A DNA stretch of 64,000 nucleotides from Sphingobium arseniciresistens (GTDB taxonomy: Bacteria; Pseudomonadota; Alphaproteobacteria; Sphingomonadales; Sphingomonadaceae), in the NCBI GenBank assembly GCA_029167225.1, contig JARFNK010000010.1, positions 144,902-208,901 of the forward strand, written 5' to 3'. The notes below the pieces were generated by a model. That model saw only the letters and a list, made by a program, of their open reading frames with translations. It was not told the origin of the DNA and ran no database searches. Of the stretch, positions 26,806-34,306 are shown in pieces. Position 1 is the stretch's first letter. Each line of letters starts with the position of its first letter. The translations under genes and the position numbers were made by a program.

Positions 26806-26929
26806 GGTCGGTATCTCTCCAGCGTGCCTGAAACGTCATCATTTCGGCGGACATTATCCGCACCGGATGACCGGCAGTCGAACCGCCAATCTTCCATCAT
26901 AGCCTTGGCGTATTTGCACGCCGCCTCGA

Positions 26930-27784
26930 TCAAATGCTTGCGCGCTGGTCGAAGCGCCGAAGGAAGAGGCGCGCGGTGATCAGGCTGATCTGAAGGCGAA
27001 ACATCGCATCCTCTTCTTCGGAAAGCCCCGGATGACCGCCATGAGGATGGAAGCGGTTCATCAGCCCCTGCACATATTGCGGCTTGCTGTCATTCTTGTC
27101 CCATTCATTATAGTCGCTCAGCAGAAAGGGTGGATCGAGCTGGCCGAGATAAGCCCGCTTGTCCTTGCTAGAGTCCGCCCGATCACACCCAAGCCGTTCC
27201 GCAATCTCGTTGAGGTAGCCCTCATAAAGCTTGCGCAGCTCGCCGTTGGAGGCCGACCAGTCCCCGCGGCTGAACGCTGCGATCGCTTGTTGCAGATGCC
27301 CTTTGGAGACGGCGAAGTTATGGCGGTCCAGCAGGCGCACGACCTCGCTCTCGGCCTCTCGGAAATCAAGCTCGGGCACATCTTCGGGCAACATGCGGAC
27401 CAGTTCGAAGGTGGCGGTGCGCGTGTTCCCCCACCCGAAGCGCGAACTGTTCTCCGCTTGCATTGCCACCAGCTCGAACCCGTCAAAGCGCAAGCCTGCC
27501 ACCAGCTTCTTCCAGCTTGCTCCATCCCTCGTCTTGGGTGGTGCCAGGATGGCGATGTCGATCATCGCCCGGCTCAAGGGAAGCCGCCCATGCTCAGTCA
27601 GGACTTCGAGCCCATCGTCGATCGCAATGCGGGCGAGGCTGGCGATGCGTGCGGGCTTGCTGGAGCCGTTGCATCGCCCGACAATGTCCCATTGGACTTC
27701 GAGGACCTCCATGTCGCTATGGGAGTTGAACTCGGCCACGACTTCTGCGGCCGCAACGATGGTCATGCGATTAAAATTGCTCAT
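26930..27784 (-). CDS. Unknown protein with abortive-infection-like C-terminal region
   Basis: 284 residues from ATG 27784 (MSNFNRMTIVAAAEVVAEFN); the frame is open to 27892 but the extra 36 codons look non-coding. The first ~170 residues are unassigned, with a possible nuclease-like core (HSDMEVLEVQWDIVGR, then MIDIAILAPP). The last ~110 resemble Abi_C/HEPN-like helices: AAFSRGDWSASNGELRKLYE, then YLNEIAERLG, and a final helix AMFRLQISLITARLFLRRF. Such tails occur in phage-defence and stress proteins. The AlbA_2 gene follows on the same strand. Family assignment is by resemblance only. Confidence 0.55.
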   Translation of the reverse strand: MSNFNRMTIVAAAEVVAEFNSHSDMEVLEVQWDIVGRCNGSSKPARIASLARIAIDDGLEVLTEHGRLPLSRAMIDIAILAPPKTRDGASWKKLVAGLRFDGFELVAMQAENSSRFGWGNTRTATFELVRMLPEDVPELDFREAESEVVRLLDRHNFAVSKGHLQQAIAAFSRGDWSASNGELRKLYEGYLNEIAERLGCDRADSSKDKRAYLGQLDPPFLLSDYNEWDKNDSKPQYVQGLMNRFHPHGGHPGLSEEEDAMFRLQISLITARLFLRRFDQRASI

Positions 27785-27974
27785 CTGGATAATGAAGCAA
27801 AACGCCTTCGGGTCGGAAAGACGAAATTGTGCCCGCAGCGAAGATGGTCTGATCGCGCGGACCTTTCTCATCGAGGAGATCATACCGGGCAAACGGCAGA
27901 AGGGGCTCCCGTGAACGCAGCCCTGCGACTGAAACCGACATTAAAATCAATCCGCGGCAGTAGCTTCGGCGCGC

Positions 27975-29027
27975 CTAGTCGAGCAGCATTCGGTGTAGGC
28001 CCCGCGCTACGCAGCGTGCCGGCTCGTCCGCGACCGTGACGGCAAGTCCTGTGTCGGCTTTGATCATGGCGCTGAGCAGCGGCGTTGTCGCGCTTCCGCC
28101 CGTGAGCACGATACCGCGCTCGTGAATATCCTGGCTGAGTTCGGGGGGTGTGTCGCTCAGCACCTCGCGAACCGCATCGATGATCTGCTGGAAATGCTTC
28201 TCGGCCACCTGGTCGAGTTCCGTGAGCGGCAGCGCCAGGGCAGCGGGCAGTCCGGTCGTGAGGCTGCGCCCTTTGACCTGAATCGTCTCGTCCTTCACCG
28301 CCTCAGCGCGACGTTGTTCCCCATACCCCAGCTTGATCCGTTCCGAGGTCAGCTCGCCGGCCAGGAACTTGTGCTTGAAATGCAGATGGTCGGCGATCGC
28401 CTTGTCGAGCGTTGCGCCGCCGACACGCACCGAGCGCGTCAGGCAGATACCGCCGAGCGACAGCACCGCCACCTCCGTCGTGCCAGCGCCGCACTCGACG
28501 ATCATGGTTCCGTTCGGGGCGCTGATCGGAAGGTCGGCTCCGATCGCGGCAGCGAAAGGCTCGGCGACAAGCCGGACCGAGCCAAGGCCGGCATCGTGCG
28601 CGGCCGTCATCAGGGCTCCGCGTTCCGCCTGGGTCGCATCGGCGGGTACGCCGATCATGGCATGGGGTGTACGAAAATGCTTGCGGCCGCGCGCCTTGCG
28701 AACAGCGTAGCGCAGCAAATGCGTCGCGGCGTCGATGTCCTGGAGCACGCCGCGCCCCAGCGGCCGCCTGATCTGGAGCTTGCCGGGCGTCCGATCAACC
28801 ATCGCCTGCGCCTCTATGCCAGCGGCGTAGAGGCTGGGCGCCGTATCGATATCCGCAAAGCAGCAAATCGACGGCTCATCAAGGATGATACCCTCATCGC
28901 GGCCGATCACGCGCAGATTGGCGGTCCCGAAATCAATCGCGAGTTCGGGCCGCTTCCAGGAAAAGTGCGAAGCCACTCTGAGCCGGTAGCAAGCGGCGCG
29001 GCATTTGTCTCGCGCGACATCTCGCAA
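27975..29027 (-). CDS. MreB-family actin-like protein (paralogue)
   Basis: 350 residues. Actin-fold nucleotide motifs are visible: phosphate-1 in LAIDFGTANLRVI, connect-1 in IGVPADATQAERGALMTAA, phosphate-2 in MIVECGAGTTEVAVLSLGG (normally D-I-G-G-G-T-T-E; here the first Asp is Glu and a Gly is Cys-Gly-Ala), connect-2 and adenosine motif IVLTGGSATTPLL. The true MreB is encoded with MreC and MreD; here no such genes are near, so this is a stand-alone paralogue, possibly in shape, envelope or plasmid-like functions. The first ~25 residues are Arg/Cys-rich and may be non-coding; a GTG at 28976 gives a more family-like start. Confidence 0.82.
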   Translation of the reverse strand: MRDVARDKCRAACYRLRVASHFSWKRPELAIDFGTANLRVIGRDEGIILDEPSICCFADIDTAPSLYAAGIEAQAMVDRTPGKLQIRRPLGRGVLQDIDAATHLLRYAVRKARGRKHFRTPHAMIGVPADATQAERGALMTAAHDAGLGSVRLVAEPFAAAIGADLPISAPNGTMIVECGAGTTEVAVLSLGGICLTRSVRVGGATLDKAIADHLHFKHKFLAGELTSERIKLGYGEQRRAEAVKDETIQVKGRSLTTGLPAALALPLTELDQVAEKHFQQIIDAVREVLSDTPPELSQDIHERGIVLTGGSATTPLLSAMIKADTGLAVTVADEPARCVARGLHRMLLD

Positions 29028-29283
29028 GCGCTCATCATGCGGAGCTATTTGCGGTCGCTATCACGTCGACGTTGACGCCAGGCCCCGCGCAGGACATGCT
29101 CTGCCGGTCATGCAAATGCGCAGTCTCCTTGTCCGGAACCGTCATCACGCGGGCCAGCTTATGGTGGGCATCTAGCCCCGGGTTCCGGCGCTTCGTGCCC
29201 GAACTCGGGGCACAAACTCCATCGCCTCATCTGCCGTCGCCCCCCTTGTCGGTCGGCGTGCTTTTCCGCAGGAAGACCTTGTC

Positions 29284-29712
29284 ATGACCAGCCCGAAGCA
29301 CGTGGCTCGCCCGCCCGTTCATATGATCGATACGCAAGCCGATGCTCTCTCGGACCTCGCCCTGCGGACCGAGGATCGCAACCCCGAGGTGAGCGCTCTG
29401 CTGCTCGAGGAGATTACCCGCGCGAAGATCCACGTCGCGGCGAAGATCCCCGACGACGTCGTTACCATGCATGCGCGCGTGGAGTTCGTCGATGAATCGC
29501 GCGGTTTGCCGCACATTGTCGAACTCGTCTGGCCCGGCGAGGCCGACTTCGCGGCAGGACGCCTCTCAGTTCTGACCCCGACCGGCGCGGGCCTGATTGG
29601 CCTGCGCGAGGGCGGCTCGATCCTCTGGCCCGACCGCGAAGGGCGCGAGCGCCGGCTGACGATCGTCAAGGTCACCCAGCCCGATCCTATGCTGGGGCGG
29701 CCGGGTCTATAA
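29284..29712 (+). CDS. rnk: Nucleoside diphosphate kinase regulator (Rnk, GreA/GreB C-terminal fold)
   Basis: 142 residues. The N-terminal half is helical (ALSDLALRTEDRNPEVSALL, then LLEEITRAKIH), and the C-terminal half is a GreA/GreB FKBP-like domain with the pattern VTMHARVEFVDE, HIVELVWPGEADFAAGRLSV, TPTGAGLIGLREGGSILWP. Rnk lacks the long coiled coil of GreA and binds RNA polymerase or NTP-metabolism partners. ATG 29284 has AGGAAG upstream. It lies alone: 256 bases from the divergent MreB-like gene and about 246 bases from the convergent NO-island gene; neither gap holds a convincing gene. Confidence 0.87.
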   Translation: MTSPKHVARPPVHMIDTQADALSDLALRTEDRNPEVSALLLEEITRAKIHVAAKIPDDVVTMHARVEFVDESRGLPHIVELVWPGEADFAAGRLSVLTPTGAGLIGLREGGSILWPDREGRERRLTIVKVTQPDPMLGRPGL

Positions 29713-29958
29713 TCATAGTGGCCTAGTCACGCGATGTTACCTTCAGCACATGACTGAAGCAGGCTGCCGAAGCGCTTCATATTTCATGGCACCTCCTCAA
29801 TAACGCGCCTGCCTGCCTGCCGCGGACGGTGGCGGCACCTGAGCGTGCGCCACGTTCATTATCCCACCGGGTGCTTCGCAGCTATAGCTCGTTCGCAGAC
29901 TTTCCGAGCGTGCATCGGGTATCGCGTTCAATAAATTATCCCTCAAAGGCGCAATCAG

Positions 29959-30423
29959 TCAGAACAGGCCATGACTGCCGCCCACGGCACCCGCCAGCGC
30001 GATGACGGAGGCTGCCAGCAAGACGCGGTGCATCTGCTCCATGCGCGCGAAATCCCGAGCCGGCCGGGCCGTCCTCTCCATATGCCGGTGCAGGAACAAA
30101 GGTTCGATGAGGAACAGCATAGCCGCGAAGACGAGCCAGACAGCGACCATCGCATGCATCCACCAGAAGGAGGGATTGTGGAAACGGTCCCACATCTGGC
30201 CGCGCCACGTCATCCAGAACCCGCTGGCACCCGCCAGCAGCACCCAGATGCGCGCCTGCGGCGCAAAGCGACCTTCGATGCGGTGAAAGGCTGACAGCCT
30301 TTCCTCCGGAAGATTGCCGGTTCGCACCGACGGCATCACCACGAGCGTGACAAAGGCGACGCCGCCGATCCAGAACAGGACCGACACGACATGGATCACG
30401 CGCGCGATGATGAAGTCGTCCAT
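29959..30423 (-). CDS. CopD-like four-helix membrane protein of the NO island
   Basis: 154 residues with four hydrophobic helices (about 5-30, 60-78, 86-108, 132-152). Its start (HVVSVLFWIGGVAFVTLVVM) carries the His-x7-G-G pattern of the CopD/DUF-type quinol-facing helices and another conserved His lies in WWMHAM. The ATG is 8 bases after the flavohaemoprotein stop, so it is the last gene of the leftward NO operon. CopD-like proteins bind haem or copper; a role in quinol-dependent NO handling or haem b electron transfer is inferred from its place. No family name is certain. Confidence 0.6.
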   Translation of the reverse strand: MDDFIIARVIHVVSVLFWIGGVAFVTLVVMPSVRTGNLPEERLSAFHRIEGRFAPQARIWVLLAGASGFWMTWRGQMWDRFHNPSFWWMHAMVAVWLVFAAMLFLIEPLFLHRHMERTARPARDFARMEQMHRVLLAASVIALAGAVGGSHGLF

Positions 30424-30431
30424 GGCGAGCC

Positions 30432-31643
30432 TCAGGCTGCGAGCAGTTCGTCGGCGGGGCCGAAGAATTCATAGTGGATGCGGCTTGCGGACACACCTGC
30501 GAGCGAAAGCGCGGAGACCGCATGCCGCAGGAACGGGCGCGGACCGCAGATGAAATAATCCGCCTCCGCAACCGGGGTGCTGGCGACCAGCCATTCATCG
30601 GTGATGATACCGGCCACGTCGTAATCGCGGCCCTCGACCTCGTCGCCGAGCGGTGCCTGATGGAAGTCCGTAACCGTGATCGCCTGTCCGTTGGCGGCCT
30701 GCTTACGGACGTGATTGCGCATCGCATGCGTGTCGCGGTCGTGGGTGCCGTGAATGTAATGGACGGGTGCCTCACAGCCCTGCGCCACGAGCGCTTCGAG
30801 CATCGCCACCATTGGAGTCAGACCAACGCCGCCTGAGAGCAGCACGACCGGACGTTCGGGCTTGCCATCCAAGAAGAACTCACCGGCCGGGGCCGCCACC
30901 TTAAGCACCGTGCCCACCGTTGCCTGCTCATGCAGCCATCCGGAAACGAGCCCCAGCGGCTCGCGCTTGACCGAGATGCGATAGCTCTCGCCATTTGATG
31001 CCGAAGAGATCGAGTAGTTGCGCTTGATCGACGCATGGCCGGGGATCTCGATCCAGAAGGTCAGATATTGACCCGGCTTGTGAGCCATGACCGGAGCGCC
31101 ATCGACGGGCCGCAGGATGAAGGACTTGATGACGCTGCTTTCCTCGACGACATCCTCGACCCGAAAATCGCGCCAGCCGTTCCAGCCGCCGGTCGTCTCC
31201 TTCTGATCGTCATAGATGCGGTGTTCGCGGGCAATCAGGATATTGGCAAGGAACCAGTAAGCCTCACCCCAGGCGGCCAGGATCTCGTCGGTCGCAGCAT
31301 TACCCAGCACGGCCTTGATCGCCCCGAGCAAGGCCTCGGCGACATAGGGATAATGTTCGGGCAGGATCTGCAGGCCGACATGCTTTTGCGCGATCCGCTC
31401 GACCGCAGGAGCAAGGGCTCCAAGATTGTCGATGTTATTGGCATAAGCGAGGATCGCGCCGGTCAACGCGCGCGGCTGCGAGCCGGCATCGCCATGATGC
31501 GACTGGTTGAACAGATCGCGGATCTCCGGGTTCTGAAACATGCGCGAATACATCTCGCGCACAATATCTAGGCCATGTGCTTCGAGCGCGGGAACGGTGG
31601 CTTTGACGAGCGCGATGGTCTGCTCGCTCAAGGGCTGCGACAT
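30432..31643 (-). CDS. hmp: Flavohaemoprotein, nitric oxide dioxygenase
   Basis: 403 residues from the ATG at 31643 (AGGAG six bases upstream). Globin domain ~1-140 with Tyr B10 (Y32), Gln (Q56) and proximal His (H88 in QKHVGL), FAD domain ~150-255 with RNYSISSA, and NAD(P)H domain ~265-400 with LLSGGVGLTPM and CGPRPFL. It oxidises NO with O2 to nitrate using NAD(P)H, in the cytoplasm. All three domains are intact and length is normal. It follows the DUF1971 gene by 35 bases in the operon that starts with the truncated haemoglobin, so NsrR control is likely. Confidence 0.95.
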   Translation of the reverse strand: MSQPLSEQTIALVKATVPALEAHGLDIVREMYSRMFQNPEIRDLFNQSHHGDAGSQPRALTGAILAYANNIDNLGALAPAVERIAQKHVGLQILPEHYPYVAEALLGAIKAVLGNAATDEILAAWGEAYWFLANILIAREHRIYDDQKETTGGWNGWRDFRVEDVVEESSVIKSFILRPVDGAPVMAHKPGQYLTFWIEIPGHASIKRNYSISSASNGESYRISVKREPLGLVSGWLHEQATVGTVLKVAAPAGEFFLDGKPERPVVLLSGGVGLTPMVAMLEALVAQGCEAPVHYIHGTHDRDTHAMRNHVRKQAANGQAITVTDFHQAPLGDEVEGRDYDVAGIITDEWLVASTPVAEADYFICGPRPFLRHAVSALSLAGVSASRIHYEFFGPADELLAA

Positions 31644-31678
31644 GAAAATCTCCTGGCTGGCTAATGGGTGGTGCTGGT

Positions 31679-31957
31679 TCAGACGCCCGATGGCGGTTGA
31701 TCGTAGAAATCGACCTGCATTTTCATGTTGCCGATCGGCGTCACGAAGTGCGGCTGCTGGGGTTGGATCAGGCCGGGCTTGTCCGGACTGAGCACCACTT
31801 CGGACGGCGGCTCGAAATAGGTGAGCCGGAGCTCGCCCTCGATCACCCGGATCAGCCCCCAAACGCCCGCCTTTGTATCGTGACGGGCGCGAAGGGCTGC
31901 CGGCAGCGTGTCCTGATCGAACACCGGCGTCGAGCGGTAGGGCGCCGGGGCCGTCAT
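31679..31957 (-). CDS. DUF1971 (TehB-like N-terminal) domain protein
   Basis: 92 residues from an ATG one base past the alternative-oxidase stop (TGA at 31959-31961), which makes the pair coupled. The sequence matches the compact double-stranded beta-helix (cupin-like) domain DUF1971: TPVFDQDTLPAALRARHDTK, then GVWGLIRVIEGELRLTY and a central FVTPIGNMKMQVDFY. DUF1971 is found fused to the tellurite-resistance methyltransferase TehB or alone, often with NO or nitrite genes. The exact biochemical role is unknown. Confidence 0.8.
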   Translation of the reverse strand: MTAPAPYRSTPVFDQDTLPAALRARHDTKAGVWGLIRVIEGELRLTYFEPPSEVVLSPDKPGLIQPQQPHFVTPIGNMKMQVDFYDQPPSGV

Positions 31958-31958
31958 C

Positions 31959-32645
31959 TCAGGCAGCCATCCGGACGTCATCGGCATGCGCCGGATAAGG
32001 CGCAGCCTTGCCCGTCGGCGCCAGTCTGGCGAGCTCGCTGGCGAAACCATGATTGACGTCACGGTGATGCGCCTCGTCCGCCCGGACCACCAGCACCACG
32101 TCGCGCAGGGTCGCGTCATCGGCGAGCTTCCAGTAATGCCGCGCGATGGCCGGTGCCGGCAGGTTCGGGCTGCGGCCCTCGTCGATCTCCTTGAGATAGA
32201 GGGTGTAGCTGATCACCGCTTCCTCCTCGAAATAGCCGACGATGCGGTGCGCGGTGCGCGGGCTGACCAGGTAAAGCGCGAAGAAGGCCAGATAGAACAC
32301 CCACTGGACGCCCAGGATCACCATGCGCTCGAACAGGGTCGGCTTCGTGACCTCGATGAAGGTCATGAGGTGCATGCGCTCATTCTCCGCTTCCTCCATG
32401 AGGGTGCGGATCCAGCCCTTGTCGTCGCACATGCGGCGCAGGCATTTGAGATGATTGATGGTCGCGCCGACCATGCCCGGCACCGCAGCAACCGTCTCGA
32501 GCACGATCGCGCGGTGGCCGTAGCGTTTGGCGAAGAAAGTGTCGGCGCTCCAGCGCAGGACCTTCGTGAAGCCGAGTGCGACCCGGTCGCGCAGATCGCG
32601 CGGCTTGTGATGAACGCTGAGGTCCACGAGAGGAATATCGGTCAT
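31959..32645 (-). CDS. aox: Alternative oxidase (di-iron ubiquinol oxidase)
   Basis: 228 residues with the di-iron ligands in the standard order: [25 protein letters not shown] and [12 protein letters not shown]. Two amphipathic membrane-binding helices fit a monotopic inner-membrane protein. It oxidises ubiquinol with O2 without pumping protons. Because it has no haem/copper site it resists NO, which explains its position with NO-detoxification genes. Length (about 230) is that of bacterial forms. The start overlaps the truncated haemoglobin stop (ATGA), so the two are co-translated. Confidence 0.95.
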   Translation of the reverse strand: MTDIPLVDLSVHHKPRDLRDRVALGFTKVLRWSADTFFAKRYGHRAIVLETVAAVPGMVGATINHLKCLRRMCDDKGWIRTLMEEAENERMHLMTFIEVTKPTLFERMVILGVQWVFYLAFFALYLVSPRTAHRIVGYFEEEAVISYTLYLKEIDEGRSPNLPAPAIARHYWKLADDATLRDVVLVVRADEAHHRDVNHGFASELARLAPTGKAAPYPAHADDVRMAA

Positions 32646-33085
32646 GGCAGCACACTCCGTTGAGGAAGATCCGTCGCGTCGGCATTGCGGCGTGCGGGTC
32701 CGGGGATCGGCTGGTCATCCAGCCGGAAGAACAGGGCGAGTTGCAGGCTCTGCGCGATGCGAGCCGCGCGGTCCTGCAAGACTGCGGCCGCCCCAGGCGT
32801 CATCAGTTCGCCGGTGGTCTGCGCCCAGAGCGCCAGCCAGCGGTCGAACAGCGCCGGCGTGATGCGGTCCTTGTGCTTCATATGGGCCGGCACCGGCTGC
32901 CCCTTGTAGCGGCCGCTGGTGAGCATGACCGACGACCAGAAGGCGGCGAGCTTGTCGAGATGCTCGGGCCAGTCGGGAATCGCATCGTTGAAAATCGGGC
33001 CGAGCGCACCATCGGCACGGACACGCGCATAAAAGGTATCGACCAGCGCTTTTAGCCCTTCATCGTCCATTTCCAGCGCGGCCAT
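32642..33085 (-). CDS. Group III truncated haemoglobin
   Basis: 147 residues. It shows the group III layout: an N-terminal helix [20 protein letters not shown] (B10/E-helix features), [26 protein letters not shown] with the proximal-side His, and [17 protein letters not shown]. The ~20-residue C-terminal extension is Pro/Arg-rich. Group III globins bind O2 and NO; in this operon it probably scavenges NO or delivers it to the reductases. It is the first gene of the leftward operon whose promoter faces nsrR. Confidence 0.87.
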   Translation of the reverse strand: MAALEMDDEGLKALVDTFYARVRADGALGPIFNDAIPDWPEHLDKLAAFWSSVMLTSGRYKGQPVPAHMKHKDRITPALFDRWLALWAQTTGELMTPGAAAVLQDRAARIAQSLQLALFFRLDDQPIPGPARRNADATDLPQRSVLP

Positions 33086-33194
33086 CGCTCCGACTCCAAA
33101 TCATGCTTCACGAATGCATCTATACGGGGAGCCAAAAACATGCAACAAGAATACATGATTATGTGATGAGCCGACAGCTCGCTCCGGAGTTGCC
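33086..33194. promoter_or_regulatory. Divergent NO-island promoter region with candidate NsrR operators
   Basis: The 109-base gap between the truncated haemoglobin and nsrR starts holds three palindromic words. At 33098-33121 AATGCATCT lies opposite ATCATGC; the word resembles the AATGCAT core of NsrR boxes. At 33136-33160 an ACATGCA half site faces a TACATG half site. At 33153-33164 there is an exact ACAT-GATT-ATGT. Any one could bind NsrR and control both transcripts. This is pattern matching by eye, not a measured score. Confidence 0.45.
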
Positions 33195-33683
33195 ATGAAA
33201 CTGACCCTGTTCACCGATTATGCGATGCGGACGCTGCTCTATCTGGGCGCGCGTCCGGAGCGACTCTGCTCGATCGGCGAAGTGGCGCAGGCCTATCGCA
33301 TCTCGCAGAACCACCTGATGAAGGTGGTGGTCGAACTGGTGCGAAGCGGCCATGTCGAGAGCGTGAGGGGACGGTCCGGCGGCATTCGTCTGGGCATGCC
33401 ACCGGAGGAGATCAATGTCGGCGCTGTCGTTCGGCACACCGAAGATGGCTTCGACCTGGTCGACTGTGGAAGCTGCATCGTCGCCCCGGCTTGCGGGCTC
33501 ACGGGGGTGCTGAAGGAGGCGCTAGGCGCATTTATGGCTGTGCTCGACCGCTATACGCTTGCCGACCTGCTCGCCAAACGCGGCGATATCGCCGCGATCT
33601 TCGCTTCCAAGGAGATCAGCGCGCTTGACGCAGCCCCGATCCGAAAACGTCGCCAGGAGTTGGCATTGCAAAAGGAGGCCTGA
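33195..33683 (+). CDS. nsrR: NsrR, Rrf2-family nitric-oxide-sensing repressor
   Basis: 162 residues. It has an N-terminal winged helix (LTLFTDYAMRTLLYL, then GEVAQAYRISQNHLMKVV with the VRGRSGG wing) and the iron-sulphur cluster ligands C91, C94 and C100 in CGSCIVAPAC. The C-x2-C-x5-C spacing is that of NsrR, which carries a [4Fe-4S] or [2Fe-2S] cluster that NO destroys, relieving repression. It is divergent from the NO-detoxification operon and is followed by a coupled 54-residue protein and cupin. Alternative: IscR has different Cys spacing. Confidence 0.92.
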   Translation: MKLTLFTDYAMRTLLYLGARPERLCSIGEVAQAYRISQNHLMKVVVELVRSGHVESVRGRSGGIRLGMPPEEINVGAVVRHTEDGFDLVDCGSCIVAPACGLTGVLKEALGAFMAVLDRYTLADLLAKRGDIAAIFASKEISALDAAPIRKRRQELALQKEA

Positions 33684-33686
33684 GCC

Positions 33687-33851
33687 ATGTTCTGCCCCGA
33701 GTGTGGTCAGCCGGTCGATCCCGCGCCGTTCGACCCTCGTCGCCAATCGCCGGGTCAGTTTGCAACGATCGCGAGATTTTTTCGCCGGCTCATCGGCAGT
33801 GATCCACGCAAATATTGTGGTCATCGCGCCGCAAGGGAGGAATGCGAATAA
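33687..33851 (+). CDS. 54-residue CxxC zinc-ribbon-like protein
   Basis: ATG at 33687 has an excellent AAGGAGG site (33671-33677), three bases after the nsrR stop, and its TAA overlaps the cupin ATG (33849-33853, TAATG). The protein starts MFCPECGQPVDPAP, with a CPEC knuckle, and has a later Cys-Gly-His (CGH) and Cys near the C-terminus, enough for a single four-ligand Zn or FeS site. The middle is basic (FATIARFFRRLIG). Co-encoded with NsrR and a cupin, it might bind metal or act in the NO response. No family is certain. Confidence 0.55.
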   Translation: MFCPECGQPVDPAPFDPRRQSPGQFATIARFFRRLIGSDPRKYCGHRAAREECE

Positions 33852-34198
33852 TGGCTCTGCATCACGCGGCACCCGGTGAGGTGATCGATCTTTCCTTGCG
33901 GCCGCTCTCCGCCGAAACCGAACATTCGACCGCGATCGTCAAGACCGATCAGTTCGAAGCCATTCGTCTCGTGATCCCGCGCGGCACGGATATGCCGCGG
34001 CATCGGGTTCCCGGCAGCATAACGCTGCATTGCCTGGAAGGGCGCGTGCAATTGGGGCTGGGCGAAACGGTGACAGAGCTAGGCGCGCATCAATGGGTCT
34101 ATCTTGAGGGCGGCGCACGCCATTCGGTCAAGGGTCTTGAAGATTCCGTTCTGCTGCTGACGATCCTTTTTCCGCCTGCCGATGCGAGCATCGGATGA
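33851..34198 (+). CDS. Cupin-domain protein
   Basis: 115 residues from ATG 33851. The cupin core is clear: MPRHRVPGSITLHCLEGRVQ (G-x5-H-x-H-like motif with H at RHR) and later QWVYLEGGARHSVKGLEDS (motif 2 with a metal-site His). The fold can bind metal or small molecules; similar short cupins occur beside NsrR or NO reductase genes. Coupled to the zinc-ribbon gene by an overlapping stop/start. Function unproven. Confidence 0.75.
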   Translation: MALHHAAPGEVIDLSLRPLSAETEHSTAIVKTDQFEAIRLVIPRGTDMPRHRVPGSITLHCLEGRVQLGLGETVTELGAHQWVYLEGGARHSVKGLEDSVLLLTILFPPADASIG

Positions 34199-34306
34199 CG
34201 TCCGAACGATACGGCTGCATCAGCGATTACTTGCTGTCAGCCTAACAACAATTTTCGCCGCTGTAGGCGCGGCCATAAGCTGTTCTGAGCGAAGAGGGGT
34301 TGGGGC

